This document shows, piece by piece, positions 50,146-61,517 of a DNA stretch of 64,000 bases. The stretch covers positions 73,772,501 through 73,836,500 of the forward strand of contig CM032232.1 in the NCBI GenBank assembly GCA_019009955.1. The letters run 5' to 3'. The position numbers were made by a program, and so were the translations under genes. The DNA comes from Riptortus pedestris (lineage: Eukaryota > Arthropoda > Insecta > Hemiptera > Alydidae). The first letter of the stretch is position 1, and each line of letters starts with the position of its first letter. The notes under the pieces were generated by a model that worked only from the letters and a program-made list of their open reading frames with translations, ran no database searches and was not told where the DNA came from.

Positions 50146-50400
50146 AGGTCCAGTGGTAATGCACAGGTTCGTTGTGCAAAAAATAGCAGGGTCAACTCCC
50201 GGGAGATAAATGATATTAATCTGAATAGTCACCAAGCTTTGTGATTGGAATTCTGATCGGTTCTACAGTACCTAATCAGCAGCTCGAGGAAGGAAAGTGG
50301 TATTGTCATACTACCACCATAATAAGGCGGGGAATGCTCCAAGATGTCCATTTGATGTACAACTAAAGCCATATGTCAAGCCTCAGCCTTCATGGGTTGT
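50146..50400 (+). repeat. Second tRNA-derived SINE family
   Basis: It begins 'gtggctgaggtccagtggta', which fits an A-box, and has 'gggtcaactcccgggagat', which fits a B-box with one change. An unrelated body follows, ending 'cagccttcatgggttgtt'. It differs from the main SINE family. Only one copy is seen here. Confidence 0.65.
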
Positions 50401-50424
50401 TAAAGATTAACATTTATTTATTTT

Positions 50425-50548
50425 AGCAGATTTCCAATAACGGAAATCACCTTTTGAGATCGTACTCATGATGCGATTTTCGAAACAATTCTTCAAATGT
50501 CCATTGATCCTACCTAGGAGATAACGAAAATGAGGTCCGTCCAAATTG

Positions 50549-50604
<56 letters not shown>

Positions 50605-51333
50605 TTTTACCGCTCTAGCGGACGCAATTATTGTTTTATCGTGGCCAAACTCGATGTATAAGAGTTTCATACTAAACTAAAGATCACGTTCGTTAATGGA
50701 TAAAATCGGACGAGGGGGAGGAGCGTTAGAGAGAGAGAATTACGAAAATTGGAAGTGTCACCGTTACTATACGTCTGATCGAAAAATGGTATAAAACCAA
50801 TATTATTGCAAATTAGATGTACTATAAATATTGTTATATACATTCATTCTCTATCTTGTATATTAACCGAGATATTGGTACTCCTACTCATGCCTCATAA
50901 ACAATACTCAGTTGTTTACCAATTTATTCGAAGCTTAAATACCAAATTTTGTTTTCAAGAGACCGTTATAACGCGAGATACATTCAAATATGTTGTGTTG
51001 ATCCCCCCCCCTTAAGGTCTTAAGGCTCTTGGACTACTAAAATATGAGTGATTGAGATAAAAATTATCCTCATTCATTATAAATTACAGATACATTTCCG
51101 TAATTGGGGTTCTTTCCGGTGAGGAATATTTCTATCTATCTGTTCTGCTGTTAGAAATTGGCAGACCTGTTTGTTTACAATTCAGGCGCTTTCCGTTGGA
51201 GGTTATTGAAATTGACTGAAAGTTTCTCATAGCCGATTTTATTTATTCACTTAATATTCATGATGGAGCTAAGTAAACTATTGCATAACTTCACAAGATA
51301 AATGAGCTTAATTTACGCAGCCCTTTCGTGACG
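50425..51333 (+). repeat. Family A repeat, long form
   Basis: It starts AGCAGATTTCC, has the (TA)n at 50550-50601, then 'accgctctagcggacgcaat'. It includes the long-form segment ('tttccggtgaggaatatttc') and ends 'tacgcagccctttcgtgacg'. Confidence 0.9.
50550..50601. repeat. (TA)n microsatellite inside family A
   Basis: About 25 TA units with one TG. Confidence 0.95.
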
Positions 51334-51764
51334 TTTTTAATGTTAACCAGAGACTGAGAGCTTGTTAATGATCAAAATGAAACCAGAAGGCGATAGGCTG
51401 GAAGAATACATAATATCTGCACATCTTCATTGTTATCAAAATAATATGTTTCATAAACATTCTTTATTATGAGCCTTTTTCCCACAGTACACAATCCTCA
51501 GCATCAGTCCTTGTTTTATACGTTTAATTTAACAATTAATTAACAACTCAGTAAATTGTATGTTTACTTTTCAGTCTTAAATAAAATTGCTGCATATTCT
51601 ACTTCCATCTTATACTACAATAAATGAATCTTTCAATATGTGTCTCCTATCAATCGTAAGTACGAAAAGGTTTTAATTAGGCCTTTAGTACGAATGAAAT
51701 AGAATATAATTAGGTGTCATCAATAGACATTTTATTTACGTAAAGCTCTAGACGCGGTAATTTT
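51334..51764. other. AT-rich, nothing recognised
   Basis: No supported feature. Confidence 0.5.
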
Positions 51765-51837
51765 AGCAGGTTTCTCTTAAGCTATTGAGGTTCTGTCATA
51801 TTTGTGTTTATGCGTATATGTATTATATACATGTAAT
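51765..51837 (+). repeat. Family A 5' end fragment
   Basis: AGCAGGTTTCTCTTAAG, then 'ctattgaggttctgtcat'. It breaks into the compound microsatellite. Confidence 0.6.
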
Positions 51838-53151
<1,314 letters not shown>

Positions 53152-53152
53152 T

Positions 53153-53619
53153 ATATATATATATTTCTCATAACACTCAAGAGGCTGCAATTTTTGAATG
53201 ACAGTTACGAAAATTGACATCAAATGTTTTTCATAAAGCTAAACTAATTCGTTAACATTGAGCTATTTCCATGGAATGAAGTAACGAAATTTTAGCCATA
53301 ACTGGCTGCTATCTTTGTGGGTCATTCTAGGGCTTATCTACAAAGTATAAAACCAATTTCACGACCGTCGCTTTTAGGACTTATCGGATGAAAGGAACAT
53401 TTCTGAGGAGCATTATCTTATAAAACTTCACCACAAAGGCCTAATCTCCTACTTCAGTTTCAGTAGAATTTCTACTAAAAACTTCTTAAAAGAGTCATTC
53501 TTCTCGTAACAAGCGTACCTCTCATATCAGGAAACAATTCACCCACACAAGAGCTTCAGTAGCGGGACATCTTAAATTACTTGCTTTGTTTTTAATGATC
53601 ATTCAATAATATTCTAAAT
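53153..53619. other. Nothing recognised
   Basis: No supported feature. Confidence 0.45.
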
Positions 53620-53845
53620 TAAGACAAATGTATATAACAATTGTAATAGAATACATTATCAAAGAGATTAGTAACTGAACATTTTTGTCTCCGGACAACG
53701 ATAACGGAGATATTTGGGATTATTAGCCGTTTCCTAAACAATTCTCCTCCCGGTTCGATTTCGGGCATTGAGGAATTTTATTTGTTAAATTTTAATCGAT
53801 TTCCTAGGATCGATGAAATATTTCGAAAATTGCTCAAGTCCAGGC
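53620..53845 (-). repeat. Family A repeat, diverged middle part
   Basis: 'acaacgataacggagatatt', 'ccggttcgatttcgggca' and 'tcctaggatcgatgaaatat' match the inverted middle and 5' part with heavy decay and no TA tract. Confidence 0.6.
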
Positions 53846-53939
53846 TTTTCTTTATTCTACATCACCTGAATTGGTATATCTAGAATTCACATCTTAAAGT
53901 CTCGATGGTTACAAATAACATTTTTTTTTTCATTTTTAG

Positions 53940-53962
53940 TTTCTGCTGGTGATGAGGATGAT
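53940..53962 (+). other. Weak candidate exon start next to a Penelope end
   Basis: 'tttttttttcatttttag' precedes a frame reading 'SAGDEDDESVYSEHS' that stays open to 54135. The part beyond about 53961 is the Penelope terminal repeat, so at most the first eight codons could be host. No clear donor is present. Confidence 0.2.
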
Positions 53963-54279
53963 GAATCAGTTTATTCGGAACACAGTTTTGTGGCTCCTCA
54001 CAATTTATTTTTAAAAACGCTTAGCGGTTTCAGTAATTTACATTCCCATCACAAGAGCTACAAACAAAAAAAGCACAATAAAAAAGAAGTTTGGTCTAAA
54101 ACTATTTTAAATGTACTCAATTGGTCTTACATGTAAAACAGTCAATATAACTATGAAAGTTACTACAATAAAATGTTTCAACAACAACCTTTTATAATTA
54201 AAATGGAATAACTTAAAATTTACGTATTATCTAAACATTAAAAATACAAAAGCACAACATTTACGGTCAGGGCGTAGGA

Positions 54280-54700
54280 CTTGTCGATAGAGATGCTACT
54301 GGGATAACCCTGCCGATGCACTAAGGACGAAGGGATCCATCCAATCCACTAGGGAGGGGGCTGAGACAAGCTTGGACATGGGAGAAGCGTTTGTGTCCTG
54401 CACATTTGCATTCATCTTATTATTGGCTTTTTCCAGTTTTATTTCAGTACACTCCGCCATGTCCATCGAATAACCTTTGCGATCACTTCAGAGTACTTTT
54501 ACCAGGTGGTCTCCAGCTTGATGGGTATGAACCCTTCAGTGGGAATAACACTCTTGAGCCTGCTCCCATATGCTCTTTAGCCCTGATACGCAACTTCCTC
54601 TCTGTTCTCCCAACGTAGCTGTCCTAACACATCCCACACTTCAGCATGTATACCTCTGATCTGTCTCCAAGAGGAGTAGCATCCTTAATCTCAGAGAAAA
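54280..54700 (-). pseudogene. GIY-YIG endonuclease domain of a Penelope-like element, C-terminal end
   Basis: On the minus strand 'DTFFSEIKDATPLGDRSE' leads into 'VYMLKCGMC', a stop, then 'DSYVGRTERKLRIRAKEH'. VYM...YVG stands for the GIY...YIG pair, and the Arg in GRTERK and the following R.KEH block match the family. Later, in a shifted frame, 'EIKLEKANNKMNANVQD' resembles the tail of the protein, followed by a stop. The stop and frameshifts show decay. The domain nicks target DNA during retrotransposition. Confidence 0.8.
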
Positions 54701-54704
54701 ATGT

Positions 54705-54893
54705 ATCTCGGATGGATTAAAACATTTATTATTGCAATGCTCGGAATACAGCTATCATAGAGAGCAATACTTGAAGAAGTTTATAGCCGCAAGTGATGAC
54801 TTAATGTCCCTGGAAAATATTCTCCGTATTGAGGACATTCATAAACTGAATATGATTTACGGGTACTTATTCCTTTCAGCAGTATGCAACTAG
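54705..54893 (+). pseudogene. Non-LTR retrotransposon C-terminal fragment (I/Jockey type)
   Basis: The frame reads 'SDGLKHLLLQCSEYSYHRE', with the H-L-L-L-x-C...Y..hR pattern of the C-terminal zinc-knuckle-like block, to 'MSLENILRIEDIHKLNMIY' and 'GYLFLSAVCN' and TAG at 54891-54893. A short AT-rich 3' stretch with 'aaataaataaaag' near 54980 follows. It is strongly 5' truncated. Confidence 0.72.
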
Positions 54894-55144
54894 GCAACGA
54901 CATAGTATATACCACTATCTGATTATTAAACACTGTAGTATAGAAATGTCCAACGAAGTCAATTAACACGTCGCAGTAAACAAATAAATAAAAGTAAATA
55001 CATATGATGTTGAGTAGTACTAATCAGATTAAATTATAAAGTATTTTAGAAGTTTAAATACTACTTGAAAACATCTATTAAAAAGTTATTTATTAAAGTC
55101 TGTTATTTTATTGTATATAGTAGGTTAATATTATGTCATTAGTT

Positions 55145-55147
<3 letters not shown>

Positions 55148-55188
<41 letters not shown>
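55148..55188. repeat. (TA)n microsatellite
   Basis: About 20 TA units between the two LINE remnants. Confidence 0.95.
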
Positions 55189-55191
<3 letters not shown>

Positions 55192-56281
55192 GGATTTAGA
55201 ACAATTTCATATGAAGCTGCCTGTGTTCTGGCGAGAATTACACCCATCTCATTACTTGCAAATCAACAAAAAACACAATATTTATTACTACATGAAAACA
55301 CACATATACAAAACATTAACTCATCCGACATTGAAAAACCCTTACATTACTCAAAATGGACACATCCTGCTATACACCCACACATAGAACTGACTCCAAC
55401 TCACACAACAGAATTTCAAATCTACACAGACGGAAGTAAGGACAAAAAATATGTAGGATGCGCTTTTATTGTCTTTCATAAGAATATACTCACTGACGTA
55501 CTTAAATACCGACTAGGACCTTTATGTACAAACAACCAAGCTGAAGCGCTTGCATTAATGAACGCACTCGAATACGTAAAACTACGTGTAAATAATAAAC
55601 AAATTACAGAAGTAACTATAAACACAGACAGCAAGGTAACAATACAAAAACTATTGAACACTGACATACATGACCCATTGACAGAACAAAGAAGGCAACT
55701 AATTACAGGCATTCAAAACATTAACACAAAAATATATTTGACTTGGGTCAAAGGACATGCCGGACTATACGAAAACGAATTAGTTGACAAAATTGCGAAA
55801 ATACATCCAAGGGCCAGAAAATTCCCATAACATACTCCAACATAACAAAACAAAGTCTACAATACACGTTACGCACGGACACAATAAAATAGTGGCAGGA
55901 GCGATGGGACGAAACAGAGAAAGGCAAGCATTTAAAAACATTCATCCCAAATATTGAGGAATACCTCAACACCTGTACTGCTATTGACTATTACTCTACA
56001 CAAGTACTCATACACATGGTCACGGAACTACTAAATCTTATTTACATAGGTTCAAAATACTAAATGACAAAAACTGCCCCTGTGACAGAACAAGTGAACA
56101 GACTATAGAACACCTTATCTACACTTACACAATTACGAAACACACTCCAACAAACACTTCTCAGAAACAAAGACCAGGGGCCAATGGATTTAAAGAGTTT
56201 GTTTAAAAAATACCCATTAGTATTTAGGCATTTTTCTAAAAAACTTAATAGAAACAGCGGACGTTTTAAACACCATACTTA
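55192..56281 (+). pseudogene. R1-like non-LTR retrotransposon, RNase H and C-terminal part
   Basis: The first frame opens directly after the TA tract with 'GFRTISYEAACVLARITPIS', the end of the RT region. It then has an RNase H domain: 'IYTDGSKDKKYVGCAF' (first Asp), 'NNQAEALALMNALEY' (Glu), 'NTDSKVTIQKL' (Asp) and 'WVKGHAGLYENELVDKIAK' (His and last Asp). All four acidic positions are present. At about 55806 it shifts frame, meets a TAG, continues 'WQERWDETEKGKHLKTFI', and shifts again to 'HGHGTTKSYLHRFKILND' with 'CPCDRTSEQTIEHLIY', the zinc-knuckle-like end. It is non-functional. Confidence 0.85.
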
Positions 56282-56692
56282 AAAAATAATATATTAAGTC
56301 TTCCAGCCATTCTTTTTTCTTTTTAACGCCTACATCAAGAATAATGCATTAGAATAGGCATAACTTTCTTAATGAAGTTAAATTAACATGTTATTGGATT
56401 GTTTCAATTTTTCTTATTATGCGTACTAATTTTTCATCACTTTGATTGTTTGTTCTTTTATTATGTATATTATTTATTTATATTTTTGTTTTTCATTTTT
56501 TGTTTCCTTTTCTTTTCTTTTTTTTTTTAATTTCAAGAACAAATTTATGAACATCATTTCTTGTACACAAAACACGATGTATTATGAACATACATGTTAT
56601 ATAATGTAATAGTATGGTACATATAGCAAAAAACGCCCTTTGTGCATGGGTAATGTGCAAAGGAAAATATATGTATAAAATGTATGAAAAAA

Positions 56693-56696
<4 letters not shown>
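56282..56696. other. AT-rich tail of the LINE insertion
   Basis: T- and A-rich sequence with no frame. Probably the 3' untranslated part. Confidence 0.4.

Positions 56697-56732
<36 letters not shown>
56697..56732. repeat. (TA)n microsatellite
   Basis: About 17 TA units near the end of the insertion. Confidence 0.95.
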
Positions 56733-56734
<2 letters not shown>

Positions 56735-56822
56735 TTTTGTATACTATTAGTAAGATTACTGACTCTAAATGGGCCAGACTTATGCTAAAATAAGTATATA
56801 TTAGCCAATAAAATTTATCTAT

Positions 56823-57065
56823 CTTAGAGAGAAAATTCTGCAGTGATGCCCCCTTTCTGTAGGCTTTTCTAATGCCCTGTCTATTTAGTTTCCTGGCCAG
56901 GATTTCAGAGAGTCGAGCTAAATATGGCAATATTCGCCAGGATTTAGCCACATCCCCACCACCCCTAAAAGTCTCTCTTGTCAATTTTTTACCTAGTCTC
57001 CGATCATATATCTCCCTGATAATATCCCGACTGTCCCCATTCCAGAGTTTTATATGCATGGCCAA
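56823..57065 (-). pseudogene. Penelope-like element, region before the GIY-YIG domain
   Basis: The minus-strand frame reads 'KLWNGDSRDIIREIYDRRLG', then 'SWRILPYLARLSEILARKLN' and 'RQGIRKAYRKGASLQNFLSKI'-like residues. The ILPY...L...RKL...GI pattern is the segment between RT and endonuclease in Penelope proteins. It then runs into the inserted sequence. The matching continuation ('EIKDATPLGDRSEVYM') lies at 54700. Confidence 0.82.
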
Positions 57066-57130
57066 TTATGTACAATTTTAAAAAGTTTTAGACCAAACTC
57101 CTGATTTATTGTGCTTTATTGTTTGTAGCT

Positions 57131-57157
57131 CTGATGATAAGAAAGTAAATTGCTGAA
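57131..57157 (+). ncRNA. Degenerate hammerhead-like core in the Penelope terminal repeat
   Basis: CTGATGA, a 16-nt spacer with no good stem, then GAAA followed by 'gcgctaagcg'. The same 'gaaagcgct' context occurs in the 19 kb fold-back element. Confidence 0.3.
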
Positions 57158-57215
57158 AGCGCTAAGCGTTTTTAAAAATCAATTGTGAGGAGCCACAATA
57201 CTGTGTTCTGAATAA

Positions 57216-57819
57216 CCGATTTATTTTCGGTGAAAATTATAGCAATTACAATCACATTATACCTCATCATTGCTATTATATATAAACAAATAATTAAGCA
57301 TTAAGTCGATCATTAAATAATCTGCAATATCATCAATCTCTTCCTAGTGAAAAAAATAATATGCTTTTGAAAGGTGATAAACAAATTAACATAATTTTAT
57401 AGGATTTACGTGTAATGAAAAACGAAATTACGCATTTCCTATACAATTCGCTAAAATAAACTAACCTATGTTAATCAGTTCCAAAAACGTTAATTTTATT
57501 TATGGTTTTGACAAGAAGCACAACTGGCTGTCTTTGTTTTGAGGATTTAGTAGGATTCCCTTCCAGGGGCATGCATCACTTCAGGCTATTGTGGCTTTTG
57601 TGGTTTCTCGCCCTAAACCCCAAACAACAAGACCACACTTAAGGTCGGCATACTAATCACCAACGAGAACTAATCAATAGACTTCCAGAAATGTTAACAC
57701 CCGCTGTCACCCGTTTCATTAATAAAATATTTAACTATCTTCGGAAGATAAATATCTCTATGCTAAATAGTATGAAAATATTACTTTTTCTGTAATCGTT
57801 GAATAATGGTAACATTACT
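57216..57819. other. Nothing recognised
   Basis: No supported frame or repeat. Confidence 0.45.
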
Positions 57820-57900
57820 AAACTGAAATGAGTGAAGAAAGTGAAACATTTTGCAATAGAGTGAAGAAAGTAATCACTTCACAAGTGAAGAAAGTGAATT
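57820..57900 (+). repeat. Short 'gagtgaagaaagtga' repeats
   Basis: The 15-mer or close variants occur three times in 75 bp, with 'cacttcac' inverted between. Confidence 0.7.
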
Positions 57901-58079
57901 GCCTTCGTAATTAGTAATAAGTATAAATTAAAAAATAATTTGAAGTTGGAAATTAAATGCTTTTAAATGTTTTTTAACATTGTAAGAATTTATTTTAACA
58001 AAATAAATTGAAATGTGAATGAATTATTGGTGGAAATAATCAATATATTTTAAAATTTAAATATAATAATAATTACCTT

Positions 58080-58200
58080 CCTTGTTTATAACCTGCACTT
58101 GTTTATAACTCCAATACTTCACAATCACTAGTTGTTTTATAACTATGCTTATAACCTTTCACAACCATGCTTATAACCTACCAACAACATACCATAATCT
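58080..58200 (+). repeat. Short tandem-like repeats of a 'ttataac' motif
   Basis: 'gtttataac', 'tttataac' and 'cttataacc' recur about six times. Confidence 0.6.
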
Positions 58201-58284
58201 TCACAACATCCTAATTTTGTTCATATTCTGGTTAGATCTGATCATGTATTACACGATTACAGAAAAAATTTAATATTACACTTG

Positions 58285-58386
58285 TGACGAAAGTAGAATT
58301 TACAACTCTCTGAAATTACCACACTCGCTTCGCTCGTGTGGGTAAACGTTTCACTCGAGTTGTAAAATGATCTACTTTCGTCACTT
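58285..58386. repeat. Fold-back repeat, nested stems
   Basis: The outer arms 'gtgacgaaagtaga' and 'tctactttcgtcac' pair perfectly. Inner 'ttacaactc' pairs with 'gagttgtaa', and the centre 'ccacactcg'/'cgctcgtgtgg' forms a further hairpin. It is probably a small palindromic element. No frame. Confidence 0.82.
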
Positions 58387-58589
58387 TTATAATAAATAAC
58401 TATGTTTTGGGCATAAATGAAATAATGGAAAACTTGTGTTAACTAGGCTTTGAAATAGTTAAACCAAAAAGAATGAATCAAGAGAAGTTTCATATTATTA
58501 TTTTTGTGGATTTTTCTAGGCAGTTCAAGTTCTTTGACTTAGTAAAATGCAAAGAACAGCAATTGAAGAATATCATCAGTTTAACAAAA

Positions 58590-58745
58590 TTTCTTTTTAT
58601 AACATTTTTCGATCCGACTCATAATTTCCAATCCATGAATTCCCTTCTCTTTACCCTCCCCCCACTATGCCCTCTATGAACTTCAGTGTTGAATGAAACG
58701 ATTAAATATCGAATCTCGTATGGATCAAATAAACATTTTAGGGGT
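58590..58745 (-). repeat. Family A middle fragment, diverged
   Basis: 'aacatttttcgatccgactc', then a C-rich run and 'aacgattaaatatcgaatct', match the inverted middle of family A. Confidence 0.55.
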
Positions 58746-59080
58746 AAGAATGTAACATCTTAAATCACACCCGTCACACTGAAAATATTTTCATATATAC
58801 CACACAGTCCAAGACCAATGAAAATAATATTATATAGCTTCGACTAATGTGTTTTATGATATTGTTAACATGCCTTAGTAAGAGATGAGGTCTTACTGAA
58901 GATTGAGAAGTAAAAATTCAATTTCTTTGGGACATTAAATTTGAATTAACATTTGTTTTATACAATTTTTCTATTTGGTGAATAATAACATAAGTATTTA
59001 TTCTTATTATTCTGGACACAATATTATTTATGTATTTTTCAAAGTTTATAGCAAGGGTCTCCAATAATAAACATTTATTT
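58746..59080. other. AT-rich, nothing recognised
   Basis: No supported feature. Confidence 0.5.
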
Positions 59081-59155
59081 CGGTGCGAACTTTATTGCAA
59101 CTGCCCTGCATGTTTCGTGGCTTATTGCCACCTCTTCAGGGGCTATCCCTATTAA
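59050..59155 (-). mobile_element. Penelope-type terminal fragment
   Basis: On the minus strand 'agcccctgaagaggtggcaa' leads to 'gccacgaaacatgcagggc', then 'ataaatgtttattattgg'. It carries a clear hammerhead-like core. No coding part adjoins it. Confidence 0.5.
59112..59139 (-). ncRNA. Hammerhead-like core, well paired stem II
   Basis: On the minus strand CTGAAGA, one extra G, a perfect 5-bp stem GTGGC/GCCAC with a 5-nt loop, then GAAA. Stem III and cleavage site are not assigned. Confidence 0.45.
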
Positions 59156-59629
59156 AAAAAATATAAAAAATTATTAATAACATTAATTTAACACATCCCT
59201 TAATAATTATTTTGCTATATATTGTATTAGTAAGTGCCTATATCTATGATAAATTTCTTAAATCTAATTATAAATTGCTTCTTACATTTCTGAAGTGCTC
59301 GTTTACTTTTTAAATTACGTTGCGACTGTCCTCACAGAGGAGGTATATGATACTGAGAGGTTCCCAAGGTAGTTTAAGTCAGCTGACTAATAATCGATTA
59401 TTTACAAGTCAAGCTTGAACTCGAATATTTCGCGTCATAAATTAAAAATCGATTACTTTTAAAAAAAATGTAATATATGATTGAGGTATTTGATTTCTGG
59501 TTTTTTGTTTACGGCCCTTTTTCTATTTTTTATTATGTGAATGTTCTCTTTTATTTTCCGTTTAGTATTATTTCTTTTTTTATTAATTATTTGAACTTTT
59601 TAACACAGGTATTTAGAATTTACGACATT
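59156..59629. other. AT-rich, nothing recognised
   Basis: No supported feature. Confidence 0.5.
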
Positions 59630-59840
59630 CCTCTGCTTCACCCACTTCTAGTTTTACATAAAATGTTTATATATCGCAAATGCGGTAACAAACAAATATA
59701 GGTATGTATATATAAATTATGACGGAGTTCATTTATATCATCTCTTTGGAAGAACCGATGAAAATTTGAAGAAATCTTTCAAAAACCGAAAAATGAGTGC
59801 AATCTCCCATAGATAATTACTGTGAAGAGAAATCTTACAA
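59630..59840 (-). repeat. Family A 5' half, strongly diverged
   Basis: 'aatgcggtaacaaacaaata', 'cggagttcatttatatcatc', 'cgatgaaaatttgaagaaa' and 'gagaaatctta' follow the inverted 5' half of family A. The TA tract is reduced to a few units. Confidence 0.62.
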
Positions 59841-60207
59841 AAAAGCTAGATTTCCCTAAATCTGTACAAGCTTAAGGCTGGTCTTTGTTATTTTACGGGA
59901 ATAGCTAAAGAAATAAGTTGGTTTACAGCTTATGAGTGCAGACATACTCTCAATACCCACATACGCCCCATGAAGCAAGGTTGGGAAGTAAATGAGTAAA
60001 GGAGAAGATTCTAGATCAAGAATGACATGTTGACGAGCAGATCCAATAACAGCGACGGAGAGCATTTGCATAACTCAAGTGCTTATCAGATGGGATATTG
60101 GCTGTCCTGCACAATCAGTCACACTCGCTTAATACAGACTGAAGTTTGTATACTTACTTACAGAAAGCAACAACAGCAAGGCTTTCGAATTAACATTTTA
60201 AATGACC
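59841..60207. other. Nothing recognised
   Basis: Short frames on both strands without known domains. Confidence 0.4.
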
Positions 60208-61021
60208 GTTGTTGTTGTTGTATAGGGTTTAAGGGCGAAAAACTACCAGGTTATCATCGCCCTGTAATATTTATAATTCACATTTTGGTATCCTCATCCA
60301 TATCGCCATTTTAACAATATAAACGAGGATACAAACAATTGAACTTTAAATTTCTTTGTATAAACTCGTGTTTTTTACAAAATTAAATAATTTATGGAGT
60401 TCTTTCGGGTTTCCAAGGGCCACTTCTATACTATTTGAGATATTGCATTTGTTTCTAATATCTGTATACTTATGGCATTCCATTAATATTTGATATATAA
60501 TCAGTTCTGTGTTACATTTCTCACAAATCGGGGGTTGATCTTTTGTCATAAGATAGCCATGCGTAAGTCGTGTGTGCCCAATTCGGAGTCTTCCTAATAC
60601 AACTTCATCTCTTCTGTTGTCTCTTGTCGAATATTTCCATGAACGGATGGTGGTTTTAATAGTCTTTAGTTTATTGTTCTGGGATTCATTCCACATGTGT
60701 TGCCAGTTTTTATTCATTTCTTCTTTGAGTGGTTGGTAGAGTTCTGCAGATGTAATTGTTGTTGGGGTGATGGAGTCAAGTTGATGGGCTTCTCTGGCTG
60801 CTGCATCTGCTTTTTCGTTTCCATCTATTCCCACGTGGCTTGGAATCCACATGAAGTAGACGACCCTTTTTAGCTCTCGGAGCATTTGTATTTGATTTTG
60901 TATTTTTTTTACTATTGGGTTGTTTGTGAATACATCTTTGATACTCAATAGGGCACTCAACGAGTCAGTGCAAACCAGGAGTTTTTCTTGAGTTGAGTGG
61001 TTGCAAATGCAGTGATATAAA
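60208..61021 (-). mobile_element. 5'-truncated LINE with target duplications
   Basis: On the minus strand the 3' end is (CAA)n ('tatacaacaacaacaac'). 'ggtcatttaaaat' follows it (within 60184-60207). Nearly the same sequence precedes the 5' end (61022-61053, where it is present twice). This defines a ~814 bp insertion. Confidence 0.85.
60346..61021 (-). pseudogene. LINE RNase H and C-terminal domain (I/Jockey type), 5' truncated
   Basis: The open frame reads 'LLVCTDSLSALLSIKD' (second RNase H Asp region), 'MWIPSHVGIDGNEKADAAA' (His and last Asp), then 'RLRIGHTRLTHGYLM' and 'PPICEKCNTELIIYQIL'. The zinc-knuckle-like motif has Gln where His is usual (IYQIL for IxHIL), and 'MECHKYTDIR' completes it. 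It ends 'LFNFVKNTSLYKEI' and a stop. Unlike most copies here it has no frameshift over ~225 codons, so it is comparatively young. Upstream RT is missing. Confidence 0.88.
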
Positions 61022-61117
61022 GCGAATTTAAAATGACCAAATTTTAAATGACCGAAGTAATATAAATCAATCAAACACTGTCAACATCTCTAATCAAATT
61101 TGATCATTTACACTATA

Positions 61118-61297
61118 TTATTATTCATTAACGTCCACTTTTTGCTACTATGGCTAAGGATGGGTTTAGGGATTTTGATTAATGAGTTCGTCACTAATTA
61201 AATTCCTACGACCCAGGTGGGAATCAAACTCACTACTCATGGTTTACCTAGTGAGATTAAAATCTTCCCTTTAACTCACTTGGGTAACCTGAGTCCC
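61118..61297 (-). repeat. tRNA-derived SINE with body deletion
   Basis: Tail and head are present on the minus strand. Part of the body between 'tatggctaagga' and 'gggattttgatt' is lost. Confidence 0.83.
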
Positions 61298-61517
61298 ACT
61301 TACACTATAGGTATGGTATTTATGCGGGTATGCTTACATTATATCTTTAAAAGTGACTTCACGTAAAATGATTAAGTGAAGTTAAAAAAAATCAATTCGA
61401 AAATATTCTTCAGAGTGAAGAAATAACTTTAAAATAATTCTAAGCTCCAAATATTCAGATTATCATTAAACAGTAAATGAATAATATATGAGTATAATTG
61501 TTTTCGTTATTTACTAC
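61298..61517. other. AT-rich, nothing recognised
   Basis: No supported feature. Confidence 0.5.

Larger units (their letters stand above)
54703..56820 (+). mobile_element. LINE insertion(s) inside the Penelope element
   Basis: Its flanks 'atctcagagaaaaat' (about 54688-54702) and 'atcttagagagaaaat' (56821-56836) look like a diverged target duplication of about 14 bp, at a point where the Penelope frame is cut. It contains two different plus-strand LINE remnants with a (TA)n tract between, so more than one event may be involved. Confidence 0.65.
53961..57215 (-). mobile_element. Penelope-like element with inverted terminal repeats, interrupted
   Basis: Inverted repeats of ~165 bp lie at 53961-54143 and about 57055-57215. 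They share 'gaacacag', 'tgtggctcctcacaatt', 'aaaaacgcttagcg' and 'agtttggtctaaaac'. Between them, on the minus strand, are the region before the GIY-YIG domain (56823-57065) and the GIY-YIG domain (54345-54700). The reverse transcriptase is absent. The two coding parts join in frame if 54703-56820 is removed, showing a later insertion. Penelope copies with inverted terminal repeats and 5' loss are known. Confidence 0.78.

Noticed and set aside
55192..56281. Retroviral origin for the RNase H fragment
   Set aside because: The zinc-knuckle-like C-terminus and the preceding 'TISYEAACVLA' block fit R1-like non-LTR retrotransposons; no LTR, protease or integrase is seen.
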